Shown here: one piece after another, positions 24,125-35,631 of the stretch
How the letters are laid out: the number at the start of each line of letters is the position of its first letter
Numbering within the stretch: the first letter of the stretch is position 1
Notes under the pieces: generated by a model
What the model was told of the DNA's origin: nothing
The model's database searches: none
The model's input: only the letters and a program-made list of their open reading frames with translations
Source: Macrotrachela quadricornifera
Taxonomy: Eukaryota; Rotifera; Eurotatoria; Philodinida; Philodinidae
DNA: 64,000 nucleotides
Reading direction: 5' to 3'
Assembly: GCA_022393335.1 (NCBI GenBank)
Contig: JAJEKB010021019.1
Location: 532,541-596,540 of the forward strand
Position numbers and translations under genes: made by a program

Positions 24125-26481
24125 CTAATAACGTCGTCGACGTCGTGATTGCCGTCGATAATTGGAATAATAGCGTGAGTTAGAGTAATAGGATGTTCTA
24201 ACTTCGTCAGCATTGTTGGTTAAAATCGTTGAATGGGCAGCCAAATTAAGATAACCAGTGGTGGTATACACAGTATTGGTTGATGTAGAGTCCTCAATCG
24301 TTTCTGTTTTCCATTCAATACGACAGAATGGGCAAGTAACTGGCTCAGCTGTTAACATTTTAGCTCGACGCCATTTATTGAAACAAGTCGCGTGCATATT
24401 ATTGCCACATGAAGTTGAACAAAAGAGAATATTATTAGAATCGTTTTTTTCATCTTCCATTGATTCGAAACAAATTGGACAATCATCATCAGCTGTAATC
24501 GGTTTTTGTTGCACTACTGTTTCTGTTGTTGCTGCCGTTGTAACAGTGGCATCTACGGCAGTGTCTAAAATTGCATCCGGATCGCCAGTTGTTACTCGAT
24601 AAGCTTCACGTACCTGGATGAAATGAGACAAGAAAAGATTCATGAAGAGCAGAATAGCATTTACATTTCATAAATGTTACAATTTTCGTAAAATAAGCAA
24701 TATTTAATACCATCCATTTTTAAAAATAAATATAGATTATTGACCCTAATACGAGTATACAGATATGTTCGAAATAGTGAACTGTTTTGCATCAGTATTC
24801 TAGTTCGAATAATTGATATATGTATTAGAGCATAACTCTCCTTGAAATCTATGAGTCTGCAGCTGTATAAATTCAAAGAGCAAGTACCAATTTTTCAATA
24901 ACATGAAATTCAAGATAATATTATTGTTTCCAACTGACTTTTCTAAAAAAGGAGTTCGTATTCGAAAAGCTTCATAAATTGATAGATAACTGTGGACAAT
25001 TTTTGCAAGAACAAAACAGAATTTTTATTTTCTTCTGTAAGTTTCTCATATAGACAGAGGATTCAAAAGAGTGAAAAATTTTATGAAGAAAGGTAACAAA
25101 CTATTCAACTTTTTGTTAATGTCGATAGTAACAAGATTTCCGACAAAAACAGCAATTTTCATTGATTTTGTTCGAAAAACTTGTCAAAACCGACCATGAG
25201 TACTAAAGCTAACTAGTTTGTTCCATTTATTAATAAAACTTCTACTTTTTCAAGATATCTTTCTGGCTGGAATATAGGAAGAAATATGATTACATGAAAC
25301 TTACAAAAGTTTCTCAATACTTTTGGTGCTGAAAACAATTTAATTAGAAATATTTCAATTTATTATTTATCCGTCTCGGTCTCAGAGGAAAAGCAGTATG
25401 TTTTTTGAACAATAAATGCCGAAAATTTTAGAACATTCAAAAATACCAAAAGATATCCGTTTTACAAAGTTGATACAGTTATTTATCGAGAGTCCATAGT
25501 AAAATCGAGTTATCTTCAGTTAAAAATTCAGGGTTTATACAGATTTCTAGTTTTAGCAATGTTGCCGCTAAAAGTAGCTACATTAACAGTAGTTGTTGTT
25601 GTAAAATGAACTTCCCATCTTCGCTGTTGCATCAAGTTACATTACCTTTAAGACTTGAACTATAATATCTCTTGGTGAAAGAAGAGAAGAGTTCACCGTT
25701 TTTCGATCAAAATTTTACAGGGAAAAGGAAGGTATTCCACGCTCGTGCCCTTCCCTATTGACTACATCACTATTATAACCCTCTTACATCTTATTTCGAA
25801 AAGAGTAGATATGAATCTACGTATATTCAAGAGATGTCAGTTTTTCATGATAATATAGCCTACCTCTCGTTCGGCGAGAATATCTGAGTCGTTGAAATTT
25901 CTTTGTGCATCAGCTTTGGCAAAAATCTCTTTTAATTCAGTGGTCAACAATGCTTTTTGATAAAGTAACGATGAGCGACGATCAACTTTAAGGACACGAT
26001 GCAAAACAAAAATAATATGTTTGCACAGATAACCGTTGATATGATCGGGACCTATTCGAAAAAAAAAGACTCTCAATTTAGTTTTACAACCAAATTCTCT
26101 TAACTTACAAGTACATGATGGTAGATGAGAAATAGTTATAGTGTAGACATTACCCGTTTGTCCGAACACTCTGTACTCTCGACGAATGGGTTCATCTGGT
26201 GTTGAGCTAACAGCTAATAGATAGAGTCGTTCGTTCAAGGCACGTTCAATACGAACACGAATAGCGGATGTAGGTTTTGAAAGATAGCAATGAAGACGTT
26301 TTTCGACTGGCACTGATTCTGTAGGATCCTCTGTAAGCATTGTTTTTCTTGTCTTTCGACGTTTGGATACTGTCACTGTTGTTTGATTTATCAAACTTGA
26401 TTCCTCTTCAACTTGTTCCAAACTTGGCAAGGCATCTTGAATTTTTCGTTTCGCAGCTTGAGTTTGCGACCGTGTACGCAT
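24125..26481 (-). CDS. RING-SWIM E3 ubiquitin ligase
   Basis: Three exons join in frame: 26481-26109, 26051-25864 and 24613-24125 (TAG), 349 residues. The N-terminus is basic and nuclear-signal-like (KRRKTRK). A SWIM zinc finger (CTC...GYLCKH) is completed only when the 57 bp intron at 26052-26108 is removed. A RING finger follows: CPICFESM, then CSTSC-GNNMHATC and CPFC. An Arg/Tyr/Ser-rich tail ends in RRQSRRRRRY. SWIM plus RING is known from ZSWIM2, MEKK1 and fungal RING-SWIM proteins, which transfer ubiquitin. The 1.25 kb second intron is far longer than its neighbours. Each half also has its own stop or ATG across that gap, so two separate transcripts are a minor alternative. The phase-0 joint (AEREV-REAY-TTG) resembles the linker of fungal relatives and favours one gene. 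Confidence 0.85.
24614..25863 (-). other. Long intron of the RING-SWIM gene, no gene inside
   Basis: About 1.25 kb between the SWIM and RING exons, with a GTAGGC donor and a CATCCAG acceptor. A 71-residue frame at 24661-24876 has no similarity. No TIRs were recognised that would identify an inserted element. Confidence 0.55.
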
Positions 26482-27309
26482 TGTATATTCAGATAAAACG
26501 TTTTCGTATATTCATATAAACTAAAGACAACATAAGATAGAAAGGAAAAAAAAGCATTAATTGCATCATCCTTTGGCAAGAACGAAGAGCTTCTGATATT
26601 GGTAGATTCTATAAGTTAGAAGATATTTTATGTAGAATCAGATGGCGCTAGTAACTGTATTCTGACGAATATTTTTCAGTAGAACAATATGTTTGAATTA
26701 ATGTTTTTCTGAATTAACATCTTGTGTAGTTAGACAAAATTCTTAGAAAATAAATGAAATAAGAAATCTATAGAATAAGATATTCAGCAAGTTTCAATAA
26801 ACTTCAAACTTCTCTCCCCTGTTTATAGTTTATCATGAGTAATCATTTTTAGCTTAACTATAAATCATACTGTCATCTTTTTAGTAAATATACTTGATTC
26901 TCTCTGTTATGGCATAATGTGATATATACTGATATCTGTAGTAACTCTTTTATTTCTATCAGTTCAAAGATGTTTTAGCTACAACCTTCGATTATATTCA
27001 CTACTAATTTATTTACACATGATTGATGACAGTTGTACAACATTTTTGTACATATAATATTAAAGAATGATAATAATAATATTATTTTATCTGAATAAAT
27101 AAAATGTTAACAAACAGAAAAATAATATAAAAAAACGCCATAAAAAGTATACGTTACTTAGTATTTATTTATTTATATTAAACGAAATAGATTTACTTCT
27201 ATTAATTCATCTTGTCTCATTTTCAAATATCTTCTTTATTTTCGAAAATTTGAGCAAGATTATATTCTGTAAAAAAACGTTATTCTCATTACATTATCAT
27301 CTATGCTAG
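26482..27309. other. Intergenic, nothing seen
   Basis: AT-rich sequence between the RING-SWIM promoter side and the 3' end of the glycosyltransferase, rich in A/T runs. No gene or repeat was recognised. Confidence 0.5.
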
Positions 27310-28251
27310 TTAAAAGTTTTTAAAAAAAAGTTTCTTGTTTTTTTTCTTGCAACATCGAATTAAAGTAAACACAATAATAACAATAATAAATATTTTACAA
27401 AACCATAGAATACTATTAATTTTAGCGCTGAAATAGAATAGAATGTAAGCATCACGACCAATCCATGTTAATCCATTTTCTTTTCGAATAAACATAGGCC
27501 GAAATACTGTAAAATCCAGTAGACGCACAATTGCTTGTTCTGATGAGATAAAAAATCGTTCTTGAATAGAGACATATATAGGACCGGCACTTAATTGCAT
27601 AGTCCAAAAATGAAGAAAATAATAATGATTAAAGAGATGTAGTCGAGAAATAAGTTGTCTATATAAAGGATGACCAGGAGTACTAATCAAAAAATCACTT
27701 TCAACTCCAAATGATTCACGTCGAGGAAAAGCAGTCAAATGAATTGTATTTGGATCAAGTGATTCAAGAGTATTTATTAAGTCTCGAAAAGGACGATTAC
27801 AACCATTATCCATATCGACATATATTCCGCCTAAATAAAACATTAGAACATATCGAAATGAGTCAATACGTTGCATATCATATGGATAGGTGAGATATGT
27901 ATTCGAATAAAATTGAGGTTCATGTTTTTTAACAAATGCATCCATTTCAACATGAGACCATCGACGATATTCAAATTCACCAATATTTTTTTCAATAACT
28001 GATTGTACTGTTGCATTCCAAATAGATGGAACATCGTGTGTACGATAAGTTTGATGAATTACTCGAGGAATACGGCGTCGAGTCCCAGTAGTATTCGCAT
28101 ATTTCATTATATCTGCTTCATATACCATTTTTGGTGGTGAACGATTCTGCAATACGTAATATATTAAATATGAAATTAACCATACAATAAGAATGACACA
28201 GAGAATTATGTAAATTACACGATGACACTTTTGCATAATTATAATTGTCAT
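27310..28251 (-). CDS. DXD glycosyltransferase, SUR1/OCH1-like, Golgi membrane
   Basis: A single-exon frame of 313 residues from the ATG at 28251, preceded only by non-ATG codons in frame. An N-terminal hydrophobic segment (about residues 9-33) gives a type II membrane topology. The catalytic domain has IPRVIHQTYRT, then YDMQRIDSFRYVLMFYLGGIYVDMD with the DXD metal and nucleotide-sugar motif, as in the Gly_transf_sug family (yeast SUR1/CSH1, OCH1). Those enzymes transfer mannose or another hexose to sphingolipid or protein glycans in the Golgi. A second hydrophobic stretch near the C-terminus followed by a Lys-rich tail resembles SUR1-type two-pass proteins. Donor and acceptor cannot be told from the sequence. 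Confidence 0.88.
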   Translation of the reverse strand: MTIIIMQKCHRVIYIILCVILIVWLISYLIYYVLQNRSPPKMVYEADIMKYANTTGTRRRIPRVIHQTYRTHDVPSIWNATVQSVIEKNIGEFEYRRWSHVEMDAFVKKHEPQFYSNTYLTYPYDMQRIDSFRYVLMFYLGGIYVDMDNGCNRPFRDLINTLESLDPNTIHLTAFPRRESFGVESDFLISTPGHPLYRQLISRLHLFNHYYFLHFWTMQLSAGPIYVSIQERFFISSEQAIVRLLDFTVFRPMFIRKENGLTWIGRDAYILFYFSAKINSILWFCKIFIIVIIVFTLIRCCKKKNKKLFFKNF

Positions 28252-30600
28252 TGTTTTATAACACAAAGTACTATTTAAAGGTGTCAATTTCTACAAAAAA
28301 AAGAACATCGGTCAAAATCCTACAGTTCGAATACTTTTCAGCACAATAGAAAGCATTCAAAACTCATTTTTATCAAAAAATGCTTTGAATATATACATAT
28401 TAATAGTAAACTCAAGAGAAAGTTTAACCCTTTAAGCATCGTGAGCTATATTGATCACATCTATCTTTCATTGAAGAAAGCGTTTGTTCTTTATTAAACT
28501 GTAATAACTTTCTAGATAAATAGCTTATCCACCTATCATCTCATACAGGTCTTTGCTCTCTTTCTTCCTATTATATAGATTCTTCTCAGATATCCTCTTT
28601 TTTGCTGCTAATATGTACTGATGCATTATCTTGAGGTTTTTATCAGATCATTTTGAGTCAAACACAACGGATTGATTGAAAAAAGTTCGTTCTCAAAGGA
28701 TTAATAGTCACCAAAAAAAATGACATGACATACCATGCACAATATTCTCACTGAAGAAAGATGACGGTATGATTATTTGAATAGATAATAAGAGATTGTA
28801 CTGATCAATTTATTTATATAGATAAGATACGTAACTTTTTTCTAATTATTTGAAAAATGAAGTAGAACAACAGTGGATAATTATTACAACTCAATATGCT
28901 GATAGACATACCGCTCTTATATGATATTACGTTTGTCAGTCAATCCTGTGTATATTGCCGATATTCTTTATATGGGAGAAATCTTCATTGGTCATAATGC
29001 GCATATGTGCATCGTCTTTTTCGATGCGCTCCTTTATATAATATGATATTTTATGTAATATGATTACGACTAGAGTGTATATGAAGTAACCAAATAAAAA
29101 TGATACACATATGAAAAGATCGGAGTGTTTAAAATGAAAGTAAAAACTTCCCTCATCTCTTTTTTTTATTTTCCACAGTTTTACTTTCAATTAGTATTGA
29201 AATTTTTACTGTATCAAACGACCGATAAACGTTTCCTTTCTTTTGTTTTTTTTTGCCATAAATTTATCTAAAGGAGTTATAATGAAACCAATTAAAACAG
29301 GCTAATATTCTGTAACTCGAATCTATATAAATCAATAGAACTTACCTACGTAGACAGGTATGTTACTTTTTGTACAAATTTAGTCTTAAAAAAAAAGTGT
29401 CTTATTTTCTATATAGTTTGTTACCTTTACACAGACTACTGGCATGTAAAATGTTAATAGTCGAAAACGTCTAATATTTATTCTCGAAAATAATGAAAAA
29501 CTATTGCACGACTAAATGCATACAAAGCAATTCGATGTCATACTAGATTAGATCCTTTTTTTTTCGACCATTTTCAAAAATATTATGTACTCTTTTTTAA
29601 TTGACTATATCCAGGATAAACTCCCGTTGGATTTCATGATTGCTTCATTCATCAGCCGTTTATTTTAAAATACCCAATATAAACATATACAGAGCTAATT
29701 AATTTATTTATCTTGCCTCAATTGTTTTTGGATCGTATTTAAATGTTGAGTACTTTATTAAAAATTTAAGTAAATGAGTGAGGTCATCGAAAATCTCAAA
29801 TTATTACCAATTTTCAGTAAACCTCGGGCCGCTAATATCTGATCTTTGGTCAAGATATCAGATATTTACTCCTGTATATAATTTAGAATCGTCAGCAGAA
29901 AGCAATAATAAATCCATACTACATATGCTCAGATTTCAGCAATATAACAACTAAATCTCTAATTTCTGCTTTCTCATAATATCTCAGAAATTGATTGTGT
30001 CAGTAAATGACTTCACGATTCTCATTATTTTCTCGAAAACTCAACTAATTTTCTAATCCTTGAAATTCAAGCAAATTTCTTTAGGCGTATTTCACATATA
30101 CAAAATTGAAAGAAATCTTTGCGCATCTTTCTTTGCGTTCATCCTAAGTCATAGAGATGTGCTGTGTATGCTTTTTTCGTTAGGTTCTCTCTCTTTGTCC
30201 TTATGCAATATCCTCGGTTGATGGAAATGTTTTGCAAAACTTCATTGGTTTTCTATTCTGATGGGGTGTAAGAATGGGATTGTTTTTGAAAAAGAAAACT
30301 AACATTAGAGATACTAACGTCCTTGATCTAAAGGCATCTATGCTCTTATACGGACGAAATTTAATTTTAACGAAGAATTTTGGCGATTTGAACATGTGTG
30401 TTGATATGAGTTCTGGATGCTAGTGAAAACCTTCTTTTCTTAAACCATCTTGTCTTTATACTCACATTAACACTCTAAATTTCAATTAAGTTTTCCATGA
30501 CTGATACCTATAGATAAACAAGATGGATGAAAATGAGAACTTACTAGAAAATGGGCAATAGGAAAAAAATAATCTTAAGAAACTAATACAGATCAAGTAT
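28252..30600. other. Intergenic, no gene seen
   Basis: About 2.3 kb of AT-rich sequence. Frames at 28936-29190 and 30201-30395 (both minus) have no family similarity or splice support. No element ends were recognised. Confidence 0.5.
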
Positions 30601-30639
30601 AAAAGAAATAAGAGGTAAGTAGTAAAGATTAATGTATTG

Positions 30640-30876
30640 AGTATGCATCCAAGCATGACCGTACAATGAAAAATATAGATGAAACACACATGTATTATTA
30701 TAGTATTTCAATATAAACAGAAGAAAACGAAAGGAGAAAATGCACATGTTGTAACAAAAATGTATGCATTCAAACATGACATCAAAATGAAACATATTGA
30801 TGAAATATACATTTATCAGGCTGATACTTCAATACTTATAAAAAAAAAACGAAAAGATAAAATGTATATGTCGTAC
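30640..30876. repeat. Tandem duplication, two ~118 bp units
   Basis: Bases 30640-30758 and 30759-30876 align with about 75% identity (GTATGCATCCAAGCATGACC against GTATGCATTCAAACATGACA, later an AACGAAAGGAGAAAATGCAC-like block in both). A more diverged copy may precede them at about 30525. It is non-coding as far as can be seen. Confidence 0.6.
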
Positions 30877-30966
30877 CACTGTAAAAAAAAAGTCATCCTA
30901 TCTTAAATGTTTATGATTCCCGATGATGAACTGGTTCACTACAAGTGGTGGTACTAGTATGATTAA

Positions 30967-31689
30967 ATGGTAGTCATAGAAAAATCTTACGATGTTGACC
31001 TAGGTACCAGTCAATCCTTACGTGAATTTGCACGTCGTCAAAAACACTTTGCTAATGAACATGGTATATCTCTGAAACAGTTGGATTACCTTTCAGACTT
31101 TAATCTTCTTGAAAAGTTCGATTCATTTTGCAATGACGAAAGCGCAGCTGATAGTGGAGCTCTGGTGCGTGTGGCTCCTGTGCCATTTTTTTTCTGGAAA
31201 CATCCTATTGAGGCCGTTGAATTTGTGAGAACAAGTGGAGACATTAAACATGATGATCGAATCGTTTGTAGTGCTTGCCGTTATAATATTGCACTTATCG
31301 TTGCAGCTCTTCAAGGTGAATTAAAAGAACAGTTACCTGATAGAGATTTTTACGTCAAACATAAAAGTTGGTTCTATAAACATCCGCTTACTCACGAGAT
31401 CATGAAGGTCTGCAGAGGATCATATCAATGTGAGGATGGATATGATGATGAGCTTCGAGGCAAAGGATATATTGTTAATACTTTAGAAGCTACCTTGTGA
31501 GCCTTTTGGTGCGATGAAGATTCCTTTGAAAAAGGTACTCTTGCCATTGTCAATCTCGACGATGAAACTGGCACAACAGCAGCCATCTATGAACAATTGG
31601 CAGGTCATCACTACGGTTACGAAAACTTACCCAAGCATTGGCTTTCACATCTCTATGCCAGAAAATTCATCATGACTTTGAGTAAATGA
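30967..31689 (+). pseudogene. ADP-ribosylglycohydrolase (ARH/DraG-like), truncated with in-frame TGA
   Basis: The frame starts at an ATG and reads through motifs of the ADP_ribosyl_GH family: SGALVRVAPVPFFF (family usually SAGNGALMRVAPVP), then RGKGYIVNTLEATL. It hits TGA at 31498-31500 exactly where the family has Trp (SLEAALWAFW), and continues with AFWCDEDSFEKGTLAIVNL, TGTTAAIYEQLAGHHYG and LPKHWLSHL to a second TGA at 31687. The N-terminal part with the first metal ligands (GDALG region) is missing. The second metal motif is LDDETGT instead of the usual GDDADT. Such enzymes remove ADP-ribose from proteins. This copy looks dead or, if read through, catalytically impaired. The family is common in bacteria, and rotifers carry acquired copies. 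Confidence 0.82.
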
Positions 31690-32621
31690 ATAGCAAATGA
31701 AGGAGAACAGTGAAAATCAACTCAGGAGCACCAAAAATGATACATTCCGTATGATTAATGGAAAGTTATTGTTCGTCGTTTTTTAGTTACCCATTGTTGC
31801 TTATGTCTTTTGTAGAAACTATTAGAAGAACTCTTTTTTTTGATTATTCACATTTAGGGATATACCGAGCCCGAACCTCTCGGTCTCGGTATCATCCTTA
31901 ATCTCCCTAGATATATATTAAAATATTTTCGTGAGTCAAATTTTTTTTTTATTATAGCAATATTTAAATGAAAATAATTCTGTCATTTATACATAAACAA
32001 TACAATAGTTTTCGCCAAGTATAAATTATTTAACACGCATTGAAGTTGAGATAAATCAGGAATTATAGATAGAGCTGCAACATAAAAGCCGAGTAATAGA
32101 ATCATAAGGAAGTTTTTATAATAATGCATGTTACTTTATTTATTGAAGTTTGATCGTCATACATGATAACTACTTTTTGATTAATGAAAACTGTTAAGCA
32201 CGTATACATTCTAGTTATATAAAGCTTTTAGGAAATTATTTTCTATTGACAAATCGATCAGATATTTGAATCAAATGATTCACTTTTCTCAAATGCCAAG
32301 TTTCCACACTAGTTCACTGCTGCCTTTTGAAGTCTAAATATGTTTATGTTTGATAGGTGGACGTGAGTGTTAGAATATCTTATTCATCTCCGGCACGTAC
32401 ATTCTCATCCTCACCCTCACCTTCTCCAACCTTTTTCTTTGTCGACATGAATTGTGAATACGTCTTTCTTATCAGTAAAAAATGAATCGATTAACTTGAT
32501 TCATAACATGAATATTCAGTTTTAATCGGCAAAGTAATTTTTCAGTCACCCTATAGATTTATGAGATTATTTTTAATTAAAAGCGACAAAAAAGCATAAG
32601 CACAACAAATTTGAAGAATTT
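31690..32621. other. Intergenic, nothing seen
   Basis: AT-rich spacer between two pseudogenes, with no frame or repeat that I can name. Confidence 0.5.
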
Positions 32622-32624
32622 ATA

Positions 32625-33257
32625 TCAATTTGATGTGTTGTATGTTTCCGTTTTCTGAATTGTAGTCTCACCTTTTTTCTTACTTAACATCCATTTCAAA
32701 AAGTATTTACCAATAAATATCTCATAAAATTCTTTCTTATAACTAGTCGATGGTAGAACATAGAGAATAAAGCCAAGAACTTGTGAATTATATGAAAATA
32801 AATAAGAACCAAGTAACATATGACGTTGCCAATCTTTCAATTGTATACATGCGAAACTAAATGTAAGAATAGCTTGAGGTAGAGCAGAAAGAATAATGAT
32901 TGTTGGTGTGACATAAAGTTCTTTCTGAGTTTGAAATTGTTTCTTCAATACTTGACTAAAAGTTATCTTTTGTCCTTTAGTTTTCACTCAACGACGAGCA
33001 GAAAGAATAATCAAGAGAGTGATACAGATCACTCAAATAAAAAATGGAAAAAGAGTAGAGATTCGATTATAATTTAAAATTAGAATTGTGTCAAAATTTG
33101 TTACACAAATGGATAGACCAGTAGAACGATGTTGAATGACTATGTAATAGATTATTTCATGTACATGTATACTGAAGAGAACAATCGTTGTGAAAATACT
33201 AATTCCAATGGCTAAACGAGGATTTTTTAAAGAAGATGAAGTTGTAAAGAGAATCAT
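32625..33257 (-). pseudogene. Orphan rhodopsin-like GPCR, 3' half only, two in-frame TGA
   Basis: One minus-strand frame runs from 33257 to a stop at 32625 through two TGA codons at about 33030 and 32988. It contains four hydrophobic segments corresponding to TM4-TM7: an HVHEIIYYIV segment, a VICITLLIILSARR segment whose loop side matches rotifer orphan receptors, a TIIILSALPQAILTF segment, and NSQVLGFILYVLPS in the place of NPxxY. TM1-TM3 are absent and no upstream exon was found. It resembles the receptor class of the intact gene at 41190-42113 but is a separate sequence. It is likely a truncated, inactivated copy. Confidence 0.75.
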
Positions 33258-33454
33258 CTCTAGTGTTTAAAATGGCGAAGAGATTTGGGAAATACGAAAG
33301 TGTTAAAATAAAAAAAACGTATTATGAGAAAAACGTGAAAGTTTGAGAAGCGAAATTAAAAACTTTTTTTATAGTAACATGAGATGAAATAAATTTTTTA
33401 ATGATTTTCCATAGGTCATTGGTGAGAACAAACTCAGGAGACACATGCAGAGGT

Positions 33455-33784
33455 TTATGGAAAAAGCTTTATTTGTTCCATATGATTATGTTGTGTGGAT
33501 AGTCGACTCATTACGGAGCCCCTCAGAATAGTAGATATTTTGAAGAAAAGTCGAAATTGAGTTTTTGTCATAGAAAGATCGCCGAAGTCTTCTCTTTCAG
33601 AATATTTATGGTTTTTCGACAAATAAACTGATTTGGACCCACTATCATGTTTTTCGAGCAATTTTCGAGTTTCTTTTTTATTTTTCTTAAAATCAATTTT
33701 TTCGACCATGCCATTTACACGGGAAAGAATTTCTTGATAACGACTCAATAAAGAAGGGATATTTTTTGGTTGCATAGAGGGCAT
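33455..33784 (-). CDS. Short charged open frame, doubtful
   Basis: An ATG-started frame of 109 residues, Lys/Arg/Ser-rich, with an amphipathic start (LSRYQEILSRVNGMVEKIDF). No domain is recognised. Its start lies 2 bp from a MITE end, so it may be an exon cut by the insertion or simply chance. Confidence 0.25.
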   Translation of the reverse strand: MPSMQPKNIPSLLSRYQEILSRVNGMVEKIDFKKNKKETRKLLEKHDSGSKSVYLSKNHKYSEREDFGDLSMTKTQFRLFFKISTILRGSVMSRLSTQHNHMEQIKLFP

Positions 33785-33786
33785 GT

Positions 33787-33956
33787 GGGGTTAGATCCTC
33801 ACAGGCTCCGATTTTTGAATTTCCCTTTTGGTGAAATAAAAAATTTTAATATTTCATTATTATTAGTGCTTTGAATTTGAACATTTTTCGAAAATGTGCT
33901 TTTTAAAAAGGAAATAAAGCGAAATCCAAAAATTGGGCTCCATGAGGATCTGCCCC
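33787..33956. mobile_element. 170 bp MITE with ~36 bp TIRs
   Basis: GGGGTTAGATCCTCACAGGC at the left pairs with GAGGATCTGCCCC at the right, and matching continues inward to about 36 bases (GATTTTTGAATTTC against GAAATCCAAAAATT). The interior is AT-rich with no coding. The target duplication is not clear: the flanks are GCATGT and TAAGGA. Confidence 0.8.
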
Positions 33957-35631
33957 TAAGGATACTCTACAAGTTAAAAACCGCCCGAGCTTATTAGCTT
34001 GTATCCTTATTGTGAAATCCTTCCTCGCGTACAGATTGTTTTTGACCAATAAATTAACTATAACTCATTAGTTTATTGGAAATTTTGGGAGAGATATTTC
34101 ACTCATAATCTATCCCATCCTAGACTAATATTCTTCAAAAATTTAGGTGAAATCAGATGAAAAATAACAAAGTTCGTTTCTGAGGGGGGGGGGGGCTTAA
34201 GAACTGCTTGGTATGATTCGAAACAAATCATCTGAATTTATATCCCTAATTTTATATCATATAATAATAGGATTTTCAAATTATCTGAAATGGATGAAAA
34301 TATGTTGAATTTCTCTTACATACGAAAATATTCTGACAAACTTTATTGACTAGTTCATACAAAATCTTTGATAGAGAATGATCTGCTATTAAAAGTTAAT
34401 TATCTTCTCCAAGTTTATAGTTAGTATTTGTAAAAAAATATTAATGTGGTATCATACTGACTGGCTACACCCATATATATATATATTCGCGAATAACAAT
34501 ATGTATCAAGCTAGTTTTCCTAGCGCTACATACTAACTTAAACTATTACTATGAAAAATGAGCAGTTTTTGAAAAAATGCTATTTTTTTAGAATAGAGGA
34601 TCTCGCAAAAACTGACACTACATCGTGAAAACTCATCAAAAAACCAATAAACTATAGCACGTTCGATAGCAGACACTTTGCTCTATCTAATGCACTATAA
34701 ATCAAAAAATTTGACGAAAATTTATATTTTAGAGTGGGTGCGAGCTTAAAAGGTTAATAATATCAGTTTTAATACTCATATATGAGATAGTGAATACATA
34801 TAGGAATTAACATATAGAGGAGGCTGAGCCCCACCACCCTCAAATTTCTGGTTACGCCGCTAACTCCGAGTCATATTTTTTTCATAAGCCTTTTTGAGTA
34901 TCGATCCACAAGGGTTACTTACTCTTAGGATTTACTCCCAACAGCACCTGAATACTTTATAACTGCAGTAGATTTTTTGTATAAATATTTAATCAGCAAA
35001 TGACTTGAACGTTTTTTCGAATATGTTCTACATTGCAAATGGAAAATACTTCGGCTTAAATAATGCAATGGGCAGGGATTTCTTTTCACTTTGAACTTCA
35101 TACACGTTACGAACTGACTTAATAAATTCAATGTTAAACAACAAAACTAAACTAGATTATTGTAAAATATCAAATTTATGTATTTTTTTAACTTGATCAG
35201 TTAAAAATAGATCTCGTAAAAATAAAAACTTTCATTATAATTTGTTTATCGTCATCGCTATTGTTGGTCATTATTTTGATAGACTTATTTCGATTGATTC
35301 ACCAAAAGACGTTACCTTTATCAGCTTGATGAACGTATTTCTTCTTTCTCAAACGAATTTCTACGCCGAATGAAATTCTTTTTCTTCCATATTAAAAACA
35401 TAGTAATTTTGTATGAGAGCAATGTTATTTCTCTCTAAAATAATCATAATAACACGTGAGTATTGTTTCATGAAGGCCATATTTATACTTTGCTTTTATC
35501 TTAACCAAGACATTCAGATAACTTGTGTAAATAGAAGCTTCTCGTTTCTTCAGAGATTTAACAAGAAAAAAAGAAATTGTGTGCCGCTCTTATTTCTAAC
35601 GAAACATTCGCAAGTAAAACAAAAAAAACAC
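33957..35631. other. Intergenic with homopolymer and microsatellite
   Basis: No gene is supported. There is a 12-base G run at about 34184-34195 and an (AT)n stretch near 34474-34487. Near 34820-34866 a GC-richer patch (GAGGCTGAGCCCCACCACCC ... GGTTACGCCGC) resembles a transposon terminus, but I could not find its partner. Confidence 0.5.
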
